Shown here: piece after piece, positions 27,533 to 36,019 of the stretch | How the letters are laid out: the number at the start of each line of letters is the position of its first letter | How positions within the stretch are numbered: the first letter of the stretch is position 1 | Assembly (NCBI GenBank): GCA_023411115.1 | Contig: JAEYPF010000019.1 | Coordinates: forward strand, 1-64,000 | Length of the DNA stretch: 64,000 nt | Direction of reading: 5' to 3' | Source of the DNA: Methanobacteriota archaeon | GTDB taxonomy: Archaea; Methanobacteriota; Methanobacteria; Methanobacteriales; Methanobacteriaceae | Program-made: the position numbers and the translations under genes | Notes under the pieces: generated by a model | Databases searched by the model: none | What the model saw: the letters and a program-made list of their open reading frames with translations, nothing else | What the model was told of the DNA's origin: nothing

Positions 27533-27904
27533 TTATTCCTCAATCTGTTCTACATACATCAAAGGATACATAAGCTCCTCAATATACTCCATCCTTAAAA
27601 CAGCTTTTTTGCCATTGTACTTTGAAACTACCCGTATATCCAGCATATCTCCACTTAAAGACACATAGTTGAATTTGCTTTTTGTTTCTTCAAGCATTTG
27701 CCTGTTTATTTTCACTTCAACTTCTTCAATGCACGGCTGAAGTTCCATAGCTTCTTTTATGGATTTTTCAAGTGTTTCTGCACTTTCTGCATTTACAGGG
27801 GTTCCAACAAATTGATGGAACAGTGCCCCCATTGTAATTGCACCTTCAAAGATCGCCCTTTCTCTGCCTGAAATATTTTTGAAATATTTTTCCTCGATAT
27901 CCAT
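27533..27904 (-). CDS. mptD: Archaeal dihydroneopterin aldolase (MptD)
   Basis: 123 residues. It matches the archaeal MptD family (DUF372 type), which cleaves 7,8-dihydroneopterin to 6-hydroxymethyl-7,8-dihydropterin and glycolaldehyde in tetrahydromethanopterin synthesis. The best signature is GRERAIFEGAITMGALFHQFVGTPV (as FEGAITMG then HQFVGTPV, about residues 19-37). AGGTAG lies upstream of the ATG. Assignment is by family resemblance; the related DUF381 proteins have a similar N-terminus. It is followed by a second, degraded copy of its own C-terminal codons. Confidence 0.75.
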   Translation of the reverse strand: MDIEEKYFKNISGRERAIFEGAITMGALFHQFVGTPVNAESAETLEKSIKEAMELQPCIEEVEVKINRQMLEETKSKFNYVSLSGDMLDIRVVSKYNGKKAVLRMEYIEELMYPLMYVEQIEE

Positions 27905-27954
27905 TGAAATCTACCTGATTAGATGTTACATTTTATGTACTCTGACTTATGGAC

Positions 27955-28707
27955 TTAACCCCCAAATATATCACTAAAATTGGATAACTGCGATGCTATC
28001 TGATCTTGAGGAACTGGAAACAGATATCCATAGACTAAAAACAGCGTAAGTGCAATTGTCGCTATGAAAATAAATATTTTATCTTCATTTACAGGATATA
28101 GATAACTTAAGGCTAAACCTATTCCTAAGAAAAGACCTATTAATAAAAGCGCATAGGGCGGTGATTTTTTCCCGCTATCTGTATTTGCTGCTGCTGAGTA
28201 ATTGAATGGGGTTATTTTAGTCTGATTTGCCTGTATGATCAGTCTCTGTTTTGATGATCCGAGGGGATAGCAGGTATACAGAATAAGGGTTTTGCCCTGT
28301 TCCAGAGATAACTGATATGAACCTGGAACAACGTATGATTTTACTACAGTATATTCAACGTTTCCTATTCCTGGCCAGGATACAGTTATAATATCTCCTT
28401 TTTTAAGTTTATCCAGGTTTAAAAAAGGAGAACTGTAAAATGTTCTATGTCCTGCCAGCACTACCGTTCCAAAACCGGGTTTTGCAGACTTAGGCTCATA
28501 AAATACGCCGTAATTTATGGATTTGTTGTTAATATTTTGATCTACACCTATTTTTGGTATTTCCAAATAAGGTGTATCTGATTTGTTTAAAACGATATTT
28601 TCTGTTGTTGCGTAGTAGCCCACTTCCACTATAAAGTAAAGTGAGATGATTACCATCCCTACTAGTATAAAGAATGTTGATACTTTCATGTAATCTTTTA
28701 TTATCAC
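27955..28707 (-). CDS. Sortase with several membrane helices
   Basis: 250 residues. A sortase beta-barrel (about 45-155) with the catalytic His in VVLAGHRTFYSSPF, catalytic Cys in LILYTCYPLGSS (TxTC-like), and Arg in SKQRLIIQA. One N-terminal helix (FFILVGMVIISLYFIV) and two or three C-terminal helices follow. A true sortase, not an archaeosortase. GTG 28707 or ATG 28689 may be the start; neither has a well-spaced ribosome-binding site. The neighbour downstream ends with a tail like a sorting signal. Confidence 0.85.
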   Translation of the reverse strand: MIIKDYMKVSTFFILVGMVIISLYFIVEVGYYATTENIVLNKSDTPYLEIPKIGVDQNINNKSINYGVFYEPKSAKPGFGTVVLAGHRTFYSSPFLNLDKLKKGDIITVSWPGIGNVEYTVVKSYVVPGSYQLSLEQGKTLILYTCYPLGSSKQRLIIQANQTKITPFNYSAAANTDSGKKSPPYALLLIGLFLGIGLALSYLYPVNEDKIFIFIATIALTLFLVYGYLFPVPQDQIASQLSNFSDIFGG

Positions 28708-28745
28708 TTGTTGGTATTAAGTTTAACGTTGAATTTTTGAATATA

Positions 28746-29669
28746 TTACTTTATTCTTGCATATGCTAATCCGCCGGCAACTAAGATACCTCCAATTACA
28801 AATGGAAGGTATGGAACTCCTGTTTCTTTAGTAGAGACTGGTACCTTTGATGATGCTGCATTGGTTGTTGTCCATATGGATTTGAATTGTCCTGAACTTG
28901 ATGATGAAGATGAAGAAGGCCACAAGTAAGTATATTGGTAGTGTAGCGGGGTACTGCCTATAGTAACGTCCCATGCTGCAACTTTTCCACCTAGTACCAT
29001 GTCGTTATCTAAAAATGTTGCTTTTGGCTTGCTGGATATAAGTTTTGAGTTAATTGGTACTATTGGTGCTCTTATTATTCCGGATACAGTATTTCCATGT
29101 GGGTCAATGTTTATAAGATCGAAAGAGAAATGTCCTTGCCATACTTTAAGATCTAAACTTGGATTAAGCATTTCTATTTCATTTGGTTGGAACCATGAAG
29201 GATAAAGGCCTGGATCTGGTATTATAGGCCAATATGTGTTAGCTACAGCTTGTTGATTTCCTATGGCAAATCTTAAGGGAGCACCAGATGAATCAACAGC
29301 TAAAATTGTAAATGTCACTTCTTTTGTTTGTCCGGGTTGTATTTTCCACCCTAAATCTCCTGTTTGAGAAACTGAATCTATCATATTTAATGCTGGTGGA
29401 CTTATTGAATCCTTTTTAATAACCCAGTTAATTGGGCCGGTTAGATGATCAGTATATGTTTGGCTTATTTTGAAATATTGAACATGATTGTTATTATTTT
29501 TAATATGAATGTGGATGGTTGCATAGAGGTTTGTCATATTTACACTTGAATAGAGTGGTTTTATATCTTTCTCTGCTCCATATACTGTGTTATTGTTTGA
29601 ATTTACCCCTATTACTCCAATAAATACTATTAAACCTATTAATACAATGCATACTTTATTTATCTCCAT
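28746..29669 (-). CDS. Exported protein with C-terminal anchor, possible sortase substrate
   Basis: 307 residues. N-terminal signal (VCIVLIGLIVFIGVIGVNS), an extracellular beta-rich body, a Ser-rich run (SSSSSSSS near residue 255), then a C-terminal tail STKETGVPYLPF followed by a hydrophobic helix and a basic end (YARIK). Tail order, TG motif, helix, charge, is that of sortase substrates. Transcribed just before the sortase gene with a 38-base gap. GGGGATACG precedes the ATG. No domain recognised; surface or wall location is inference. Confidence 0.65.
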   Translation of the reverse strand: MEINKVCIVLIGLIVFIGVIGVNSNNNTVYGAEKDIKPLYSSVNMTNLYATIHIHIKNNNNHVQYFKISQTYTDHLTGPINWVIKKDSISPPALNMIDSVSQTGDLGWKIQPGQTKEVTFTILAVDSSGAPLRFAIGNQQAVANTYWPIIPDPGLYPSWFQPNEIEMLNPSLDLKVWQGHFSFDLINIDPHGNTVSGIIRAPIVPINSKLISSKPKATFLDNDMVLGGKVAAWDVTIGSTPLHYQYTYLWPSSSSSSSSGQFKSIWTTTNAASSKVPVSTKETGVPYLPFVIGGILVAGGLAYARIK

Positions 29670-29750
29670 TCGTATCCCCTTTCTTCGTTAATTAGGAGAT
29701 ATGTGACTTTCTTTATAATGGTCCGATTATCACATATCTCTTAGTTTAGA

Positions 29751-31031
29751 TTATCCATATATCTGTCTTAATTCCTGGATCATCCAGTTTGGAGCTTGCT
29801 GAGTTGGAACTGTAAGTATGACATTGTTCATGTTTTGTATAAGGAATACCGCGTTTTCTCTTGGAACTTCTAGTAATAATAGATACTGTGCGTCAAGTTC
29901 ACCAAGGTTTGAACTCCTCTCGAAATCGGATAATCTCCAACCGTAAGAATTCAATAAGGAACTTACTTCACTTTGATCCCAGTTTCTGGCAGCTACTGCC
30001 CTTAGGAGTTGTTCCACATCTTGTTTAGCTGATTCACTACGTGCACCGCCTTGAACCAGATTAGACATTGCAATGGATTGTGCATGTGACTTATTGGCAT
30101 CTATAACTCCGCTGTCTTTAGCCCTTAATATAGCAAGGACAGTTGCTCCGCTTATTTGAGGAGTACCATTTGATGATCCTACTGTCTGGTTGGATGTTCC
30201 ATTCATCAGATATATATCCACAGAATTTCCGACATTTATAAGGCCTCCAGCAGCCTGCAGCCTGGAAATTATTATTGGAATAGCTACAGTATTTGGAGTA
30301 TCAATTACCATGTTTGATAAGACGGTAGCATCTGCTTGATTAACAACTGCTTGGGCATCTACGACTTTTACTATTGCATTCTTTTGTGTAGTCGTAGTTA
30401 TCATAACCCTTCCATAGGGATCCTTTTTTGTATTGATTCGCTGAAGTTGATAAGTTCGCCACTCCGTTGTTGCTGGACCAAGTACATCTATAGCTTCTAC
30501 TTGCTCTGGCGTTGTTGCACTATCGATCTGGGCTCTAAGATTTAATCCTACTGGATCTGTTGCTAATGGGCCTGAAAAGAAACTATTAACCTGACCTAGC
30601 TTTGTTTGTTTAGCATTTGATAATGCATCCTGATAAGGGGCATAAACTAAAAAATAATAACCTGCTCCAACGAGTATAATTAAAATAATTCCAAAAACTG
30701 CCGCCCCAACAAGTGTTCTCTGGTCATCATCAGGGATTCTTCTTCCAAAACCACCCATTCCTGGCCTTCCGCCTTCAGGCTTCTTTTGCGGAGGTTTAAG
30801 CCTTGGTTTTTCCCCTGGTTTTGCAATAGGTTTAGGCATAGGCCTTGGCATTTTTCTTTCTGGAGGAGCACGAGCTTCTTCTTTCTTTTCACCCTCTCCT
30901 TTCCCAGTTACTTTGCCTACCATGCCTTTAAGACGTCCTCCTATATCAGAATCATCTTTCTTGTTGTTGTTCCCCCGAAGATCAGGAGTATCTTTATCTT
31001 CTTTCTTTTTTCCACGTATCTTATCTAACAT
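29751..31031 (-). CDS. DUF515-like membrane protein
   Basis: About 426 residues: a charged, Pro/Lys-rich N-terminus (KMPRPMPKPIAKPGEKPR), one membrane helix (LVGAAVFGIILIILVGAGYYFLVYAPY, near residue 110-136) and a large C-terminal domain, as in the methanogen-specific DUF515 family. Function unknown; the C-terminal part probably faces outside. The ATG at 31031 overlaps the end of pssA by 11 bases, suggesting coupling with lipid synthesis genes; a GTG three codons earlier is an alternative start. Confidence 0.75.
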   Translation of the reverse strand: MLDKIRGKKKEDKDTPDLRGNNNKKDDSDIGGRLKGMVGKVTGKGEGEKKEEARAPPERKMPRPMPKPIAKPGEKPRLKPPQKKPEGGRPGMGGFGRRIPDDDQRTLVGAAVFGIILIILVGAGYYFLVYAPYQDALSNAKQTKLGQVNSFFSGPLATDPVGLNLRAQIDSATTPEQVEAIDVLGPATTEWRTYQLQRINTKKDPYGRVMITTTTQKNAIVKVVDAQAVVNQADATVLSNMVIDTPNTVAIPIIISRLQAAGGLINVGNSVDIYLMNGTSNQTVGSSNGTPQISGATVLAILRAKDSGVIDANKSHAQSIAMSNLVQGGARSESAKQDVEQLLRAVAARNWDQSEVSSLLNSYGWRLSDFERSSNLGELDAQYLLLLEVPRENAVFLIQNMNNVILTVPTQQAPNWMIQELRQIYG

Positions 31032-31731
31032 TCGGACCACTTCTAAAGAATTTAGTGTATAAATCTATAACTGGTACTATCAATAAGTATAGTAGCATAA
31101 TAACAAATAAAAGCTTTGCGGGGAAATATGCAATATAAGACAAAATGTTTTGGGGTAATAGAGTTGCTATAATTAGTATGCTCCCTATGATCAATGTTTT
31201 AATTCCCCTAAATTTAGGATATTTGACAGTGCTTATCATGAACAAAGCTACAACAGCCATAATAATCAGAGCTAAAAATGCATTGTAAAATCCTGAAAGA
31301 TAAAATGATGCAAGTATAAGTGCTGTTGCTGGAATAGGCAGCCCTATGAACTTGTCGTCACTTGAATCTGTAATTATGTTAAACCGCGAAAGTCTTAATA
31401 TTCCACATATGACTATTAAAAGAGATACCAGTATGCTGAAGTATGATAATCCTGAGGATATGCTTAATATATACAAAAGCATCCCTGGAGCGACTCCAAA
31501 AGAAATAATATCTGATAGAGAATCGACATTTTTCCCAAAACCTAGTTCATCTTCTCTATTCATTTTTCGAGCAACCCAACCATCCATTGCATCGAATATA
31601 ACTGCTATTAACATGAATTTGGCGGCCAGTATGAAATTGCCTGTTGTCGCCATTACAATTGATAGAAATCCTGAAGAAGCGTTTGCAATTGAAACTATAT
31701 CTGCAATAGATGTATAAGATCTGATTTTCAT
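31021..31731 (-). CDS. pssA: Archaetidylserine synthase (CDP-alcohol phosphatidyltransferase)
   Basis: 236 residues, membrane protein. The CDP-alcohol phosphotransferase signature DAMDGWVARKMNREDELGFGKNVDSLSD is present (D-G-x2-A-R-x8-G-x3-D-x3-D). It joins serine to CDP-archaeol, giving archaetidylserine, the substrate of the decarboxylase next upstream. Six or so membrane helices. GGAGT lies before the ATG. Overlaps the DUF515-like gene at its 3' end. Confidence 0.93.
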   Translation of the reverse strand: MKIRSYTSIADIVSIANASSGFLSIVMATTGNFILAAKFMLIAVIFDAMDGWVARKMNREDELGFGKNVDSLSDIISFGVAPGMLLYILSISSGLSYFSILVSLLIVICGILRLSRFNIITDSSDDKFIGLPIPATALILASFYLSGFYNAFLALIIMAVVALFMISTVKYPKFRGIKTLIIGSILIIATLLPQNILSYIAYFPAKLLFVIMLLYLLIVPVIDLYTKFFRSGPNVR

Positions 31732-31830
31732 ATTAACTCCAACGATTAATCATTGATAATAGTTATAAATATAATTATAGTAAAATCATCTTGAATACAA
31801 TATAAAATGTGGTTTTTTGATGTGCAATAT

Positions 31831-31996
31831 GATTATATTAAGATGGTTTGAATTCAGTAATGTTATTAAATTCTAATAAATTATACAAGGTCTTTATATT
31901 TAAAATAAGATGGTTTGGGTGCAGTTATCGGCTAAAAATTTAATAGGCTTTTGAGATAGTTATATTTAAAATAGGATTATTTGAATCTGATAATTA
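31831..31996. repeat. Three imperfect direct repeats between asd and pssA
   Basis: Three copies of a roughly 35-base AT-rich unit with a 62-66 base period: near 31831 (TTATATTAAGATGGTTTGAA), 31893 (ATATTTAAAATAAGATGGTT) and 31959 (TATATTTAAAATAGGATTAT). The intervals between copies differ. They lie in the 310-base gap between asd and pssA, which otherwise holds no gene. They could be tandem duplication debris or repeated promoter-like boxes. Confidence 0.6.
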
Positions 31997-32041
31997 ATTA
32001 AAAGAGTGTTTAAAAAAAGGTAGTAATATATTAAAAGCACA

Positions 32042-32710
32042 TTAATTTTCTATTCTAGCAATTATAGTTTCTGCTGCTTTGGGCTTTTCCCCTTCTTTAA
32101 CCATTAATTTGCAGTTTTCATAGGGCAGTATCAGATCAACCCTGGATCCAAATCTTATCATTCCTAATCTTTGCCCTATTTCTATTTTATCTCCAACGTT
32201 GACGTATTGAACTATACGCCTTGCTACAAACCCTGCAATTTGAATAACTCCTACTTTTCCGTATTGGGAGTCAATTACTATTAGATTCTTTTCTTTTTCA
32301 GTTTCTGTTTCATTATCTTTAAATGCTAGTTTAAACTTTCCAGAGTAGTGCCTGGTCTTTATGACTTCTCCAGAAATAGGAGATCTATTTACATGAACAT
32401 CAAAGGGAGACATGAATGTACTTACGCGAATTCCTTTTTTTCCTTTCTCTAATATGTATTTCATGAGGGGATCATTGTATTCTACTATTTCTATCTTGTC
32501 AATCTGTCCTTTTAGTATTCTTCCGTCTGCAGGGGCTACTACAACTCCTTTTTCAGCGGGTACTTTTCTATTGGGGTCCCTGAAAAACTGCATAATGAAT
32601 GCAACAATGGAAAATAGGATTAGACTAACTAAAAAATACCCGAATAAGAAGGGTAAGACTGCTAAAGTCAGAAATATCCCTGCTTTTTTTAAAGTTCCTT
32701 TAACGAACAT
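32042..32710 (-). CDS. asd: Archaetidylserine decarboxylase proenzyme
   Basis: 222 residues. Decarboxylates archaetidylserine to archaetidylethanolamine. The proenzyme self-cleaves at the Gly-Ser in MIRFGSRVDLILP, making a pyruvoyl group; the upstream FDVHVNRSPISG block and an N-terminal hydrophobic segment also fit. A longer frame starts at 32848, but its extra 46 residues are unlike the family and read through hairpin element E4; ATG 32710 has GTGAT at good distance. Same strand as pssA. Confidence 0.9.
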   Translation of the reverse strand: MFVKGTLKKAGIFLTLAVLPFLFGYFLVSLILFSIVAFIMQFFRDPNRKVPAEKGVVVAPADGRILKGQIDKIEIVEYNDPLMKYILEKGKKGIRVSTFMSPFDVHVNRSPISGEVIKTRHYSGKFKLAFKDNETETEKEKNLIVIDSQYGKVGVIQIAGFVARRIVQYVNVGDKIEIGQRLGMIRFGSRVDLILPYENCKLMVKEGEKPKAAETIIARIEN

Positions 32711-32760
32711 GAGAATCACTAATTTTTTTAATAATAGTTGAACTGTAATGAATTCTGGGA

Positions 32761-32800
32761 GAAATTTAATTTCCTCGGCATCAAAATTTTCAATTTTGAT
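32761..32800. repeat. Tandem hairpin element E4 (upstream of asd)
   Basis: Two hairpins: GAAAT/ATTTC around TTA (32761-32773), and ATCAAAATT/AATTTTGAT around TTC (32780-32800, perfect 9-bp stem). They lie in the 5' leader or promoter region of asd, and the artificial N-terminal extension of the asd frame is translated from them. Confidence 0.6.
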
Positions 32801-33175
32801 AGGTTTGCAGATTTTTGTAGTTGTTGTTATAAAAATTGTTTGTATCAAGTATAGAATTATTCTTCATGAATTTATTTATATTTTTAAATTTTTAAATTTA
32901 TTTATGGTTTAATTGAGGGTTATATTAAAAAATAGAACTTTAATATATATTACGTTGTTAAAGAGCTTTGATTAATCCTTTTTTAACTATAGGATATGCA
33001 TATAATTTACTATCTTATCAATTCATAAAAGTTTATATAACCATTCTGCTTAATTGTCATATATTATAGAATATATTATTGGGAATACTATTGGAATTAA
33101 TTTGGGCATATTTATTTATAGTTTTTTATATGTAGGAATTGTAATAGTATATTAAGAAAAGTATGCAAAATATGT
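32801..33175. other. AT-rich intergenic region between divergent genes
   Basis: About 375 bases with no gene. It holds A/T runs and TATA-like sequences (for example TTTATATAACC near 33031) that could serve the plus-strand MreB-like unit. No RNA gene recognised. Confidence 0.45.
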
Positions 33176-33295
33176 AAAAAATTCATAGAATTTTTTGGAA
33201 TCCTCAAACACGAAGTGTTTGGGACATCGGAAATCCAAGATTTCCGAAGGTTAGAAAAATATGTAATTATATTTTCTAATAATATGTAAAAAATT
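33169..33295. repeat. Hairpin element E5 flanked by 15-bp direct repeats
   Basis: Three perfect hairpins in a row: AAAAAATTC/GAATTTTTT around ATA (33176-33196), CAAACAC/GTGTTTG around GAA (33205-33221) and TCGGAAATC/GATTTCCGA around CAA (33227-33247). AATATGTAAAAAATT occurs exactly at 33169-33183 and 33281-33295, on either side. All loops are three bases and the three arm sequences differ. It is about 100 bases upstream of the gene at 33355. Confidence 0.75.
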
Positions 33296-33354
33296 AATTT
33301 ATTATAATTATGTAAAATGTGGAATTCTACCATGAGAATTAAGACGTGGTATTG

Positions 33355-33984
33355 ATGATAGAAAACAAAATTAAAACTTTAAGGAAAGCTGCAAAAGTTT
33401 CAACAATGCAGGATTCAGATAAAATATGGTGCGTAATTGCGGGCAATGAGGAAATGGTTAATACTATTGCATATGAAGCCATATTAGACAAAGAAAGGGT
33501 TAAAATACTTTGCAGGGAACATATTACCTCCAGAGAATCATTTGTAACCCAGAAATTTGATTTTATTATGTTACATGGTGAAACTGATAAAATAAGAAAT
33601 TTAAGCTTGATAGCTAAAGAAAATGGTGGAGCGTACCTTAAAATAGCTCCTTATTATGTTGGGGAAGAACCAAATCCAATGCTAGTTGTAGGGCCTGAAG
33701 ATCATATTAAAAAGTTCTTAGGCGACGTTGAAAAAAGTACAGCCAAGGCATCATTCCTTTTAGAAGATAAAACTACAGGCTTTATAGAATCTGATGTTTA
33801 TATAACTCGATGGTTACCGAAATTTGCTCGAGATATCGCTGACCCTTTATTTAAAATGGCAGATGTTGCCTTATCGACAGTTTTAATATCAACTGAAGAA
33901 GAGTATATAGAGAGAATCAAAGAAATTGCAAAGTCAAACAAAATATTTGTAATAAGGTTTAAAGATATTTTAAAGGAGGAATAA
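33355..33984 (+). CDS. Conserved hypothetical protein coupled to the MreB-like gene
   Basis: About 209 residues, alpha/beta, no membrane segment. Contains KIWCVIAGNEEMVNTIAYEA, YLKIAPYYVGEEPNPMLVVGPEDH and DVALSTVLISTEEEY. I do not recognise the family. Its stop is one base before the MreB-like gene and it carries that gene's GGAGGAAT site, so the two are cotranscribed, which suggests a role in cell shape. ATG 33355 is preferred over a GTG at 33346. Confidence 0.7.
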   Translation: MIENKIKTLRKAAKVSTMQDSDKIWCVIAGNEEMVNTIAYEAILDKERVKILCREHITSRESFVTQKFDFIMLHGETDKIRNLSLIAKENGGAYLKIAPYYVGEEPNPMLVVGPEDHIKKFLGDVEKSTAKASFLLEDKTTGFIESDVYITRWLPKFARDIADPLFKMADVALSTVLISTEEEYIERIKEIAKSNKIFVIRFKDILKEE

Positions 33985-33985
33985 A

Positions 33986-35059
33986 ATGAATCTTTTTGGA
34001 AAGAAGGAAGAAACAGAAGAAGTGAGGAAGGAAGGAATAACAAGTACTTTGGGAATTGATTTAGGTACGCTTAACACAGTTGTCGCAAAACCTTCAGGAG
34101 ATAAATTTGATCTTTATAAAATACCATCTGTAGTGGCTGTTAAAAAGGAAGATCCATCTTATGTGCTTGCAGTCGGTGAAGATGCAAAGTTGATGCTTGG
34201 AAGAACACCAGAAGATATTGTAGCAGTAAGGCCACTTAGAAAAGGAGTTATAGAAAGTGTAGCTCAAGCAGAAGCTCTTCTTATCTACGCTATGGATAAA
34301 GGAGCAGGGGATTCAATGGATCATATTGATAGAATAGTTATAGGTATCCCTGGAGACGCATCAGAAGTTGAAAAGAATGCTGTAGAAGAAATAGGTAGAA
34401 AAGCCGGAGCAAGCTATGTTTTAGTCATAAGCGAAGGTCTTGCAGCAGCTATAGGTGCGGGATTACCAATTGCAGAAGCATCTGGTACAATGGTAATTGA
34501 TATTGGTGCTGGATCAAGTGATATTGTAGTTATATCCCTTGGTGGAATCACTGATATAGAAACAGTAAGACTCGGTGGAGATAACATCGATGATAATATT
34601 GTTGAAAAAGTTAAAGACATGTATAATGTTCAAATAGGAATTCACGAAGCAGAAAAAGCCAAAATAGAAGTGGGAATGGTTAATGCGGGTTCAGATATTG
34701 AAATTTTAAAAACCACTGTAATTGGAAAAGATATGGCAACTAACAAGCCAAAAGAAGTTGAAATAGATTCAACACTTGTAGCAGAAGCCACAGAACCAGT
34801 GGTAGTTGAGCTTGTTGAGGCATTAAAAGTTATACTTGAAAGAATGTCTCCTGAACTTATATCTGGAGTTTACAAAGAAACAGTAGTTGTTGGAGGAACT
34901 TCACAACTTAGGGGATTAAAAGAAAGGATATACGAGGAAGTTGGCGTCCCTGTAGAAATTTCAGATGATCCTATGACTGTAGTTGCAAAAGGAGCTGCTA
35001 TTGTAGCTGCAGAACCAAGAGCACTTGAACCAGAAGTGCGTTTAAAAGCTATGAAATAA
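33986..35059 (+). CDS. MreB/actin-like cell-shape protein
   Basis: 357 residues, actin/Hsp70 ATPase fold. Phosphate-1 loop in LGIDLGTLNTVVA, phosphate-2 in MVIDIGAGSSDIVVISLGG, adenosine motif in VVVGGTSQLRGLKERI. Like MreB it begins with a short basic/acidic lead. MreB-like proteins occur in pseudomurein-walled methanogens and are thought to direct rod-shaped wall growth (inference for this one). Strong GGAGG before the ATG. Followed by element E6. Confidence 0.85.
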   Translation: MNLFGKKEETEEVRKEGITSTLGIDLGTLNTVVAKPSGDKFDLYKIPSVVAVKKEDPSYVLAVGEDAKLMLGRTPEDIVAVRPLRKGVIESVAQAEALLIYAMDKGAGDSMDHIDRIVIGIPGDASEVEKNAVEEIGRKAGASYVLVISEGLAAAIGAGLPIAEASGTMVIDIGAGSSDIVVISLGGITDIETVRLGGDNIDDNIVEKVKDMYNVQIGIHEAEKAKIEVGMVNAGSDIEILKTTVIGKDMATNKPKEVEIDSTLVAEATEPVVVELVEALKVILERMSPELISGVYKETVVVGGTSQLRGLKERIYEEVGVPVEISDDPMTVVAKGAAIVAAEPRALEPEVRLKAMK

Positions 35060-35079
35060 TTAGCTTTAATTTTTTTACT

Positions 35080-35151
35080 TTTTTTAAACACCCAAAAATC
35101 TTTGATTTTTGGTGCCCCAAACACACAATGTGTGTTTGAGGGTTTAAAAAA
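35080..35151. repeat. Tandem hairpin element E6 (three-way junction)
   Basis: Outer arms (TTTTTTAAA, CCC with a two-base bulge, pairing with GGGTTTAAAAAA) enclose CCAAAAATC/GATTTTTGG around TTT (35092-35112) and CAAACACAC/GTGTGTTTG around AAT (35118-35138). A clean three-way junction, between the stop of the MreB-like gene and the rnhB start 15 bases on. Confidence 0.85.
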
Positions 35152-35165
35152 CTTTTTTTAGACAC

Positions 35166-35783
35166 ATGAAAATTATAGGCATAGATGAAGCTGGCAGGGG
35201 ACCTGTAATTGGACCTCTTGTTGTGTGCGGAATAGCAATTGAGGAAGATAGGCTTGAAAAGCTTGAAAGGCTTCAGCTAAAAGATTCTAAAAGGTTAACT
35301 TCCGGAAGAAGGAAAGTAATGGCAAGGCGAATAAATAAAATTGCAGAATCTTATACAGTTAAAATAGAAGCCAAGGATATCGATAATTTAAGGGCTAAAG
35401 ACATCAATTTAAATGAAATTGAAAAAATTGCCATGAAAAAAGTTATAGGCTATTTTGACCCGGATGTGGCCTATATAGATTGTTTAGATGTTAAGCCTCA
35501 AAGGTTCTGCGACGAAATGGAAAGTTTTTGGGAGAATCTTAAGGTCATAGCTGAACATAAAGCCGAAGATAAGTTTCCAATTGTGGCTGCAGCGTCTATA
35601 GTTGCCAAAGTTGAGCGCGACTCAGAAATTGATAGAATAAGAAAGGAATATAAGGATGTTGGGTCTGGATATCCAAGTGATCCTAAAACAATTGCATTTT
35701 TAAAGAGATTTAACTATGAAAATTTACCTGATTTCGTCAGGAAATCATGGGCTACAGTCAAAAAAAAGCAGCAGGAATTATAA
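35166..35783 (+). CDS. rnhB: Ribonuclease HII
   Basis: 205 residues. Cleaves the RNA strand of RNA-DNA hybrids and excises embedded ribonucleotides. Catalytic acidic residues in MKIIGIDEAGRGPVIGP (Asp6, Glu7), AYIDCLDVKP, and HKAEDKFPIVAAASIVAKVERD. No Shine-Dalgarno is visible; the leader is largely element E6. Confidence 0.96.
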   Translation: MKIIGIDEAGRGPVIGPLVVCGIAIEEDRLEKLERLQLKDSKRLTSGRRKVMARRINKIAESYTVKIEAKDIDNLRAKDINLNEIEKIAMKKVIGYFDPDVAYIDCLDVKPQRFCDEMESFWENLKVIAEHKAEDKFPIVAAASIVAKVERDSEIDRIRKEYKDVGSGYPSDPKTIAFLKRFNYENLPDFVRKSWATVKKKQQEL

Positions 35784-35911
35784 AATATCCAGTTAATCTA
35801 GTAAATCAGCAAGCATCATAAATTGAACGGGTTTAATAAAATCCATCAGATAATTAATCGAAATTCTCAGTAACTAATTTAAGTCAAATAACACAAACGA
35901 AAAATCAAGTC

Positions 35912-35955
35912 TGTGAAATTTTAAATTTTCACACGTCAATATTCTTTGAATTTGG
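35912..35955. repeat. Degraded hairpin element E9
   Basis: GTGAAA...TTTCAC around an A/T loop followed by TCAATATTCTTTGAATTTGG, a mutated version of the hairpin in E3 (arms TCAAAAATTC/GAATTTTTGA). Lies between rnhB and the MotA/TolQ-like gene. Confidence 0.45.
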
Positions 35956-36019
35956 CAGATTGCAAAGGGGCATAAAATAAACTGAAATCATGCTATAAAA
36001 TCAGTAGGATCAGGATACA

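Noticed and set aside
32711..32848. N-terminal 46-residue extension of the archaetidylserine decarboxylase frame
   Set aside because: Runs through hairpin element E4 and does not resemble the family; ATG 32710 has a ribosome-binding site.
33112..33333. Minus-strand frame of 73 codons
   Set aside because: It reads through the hairpins of element E5; not protein-like.
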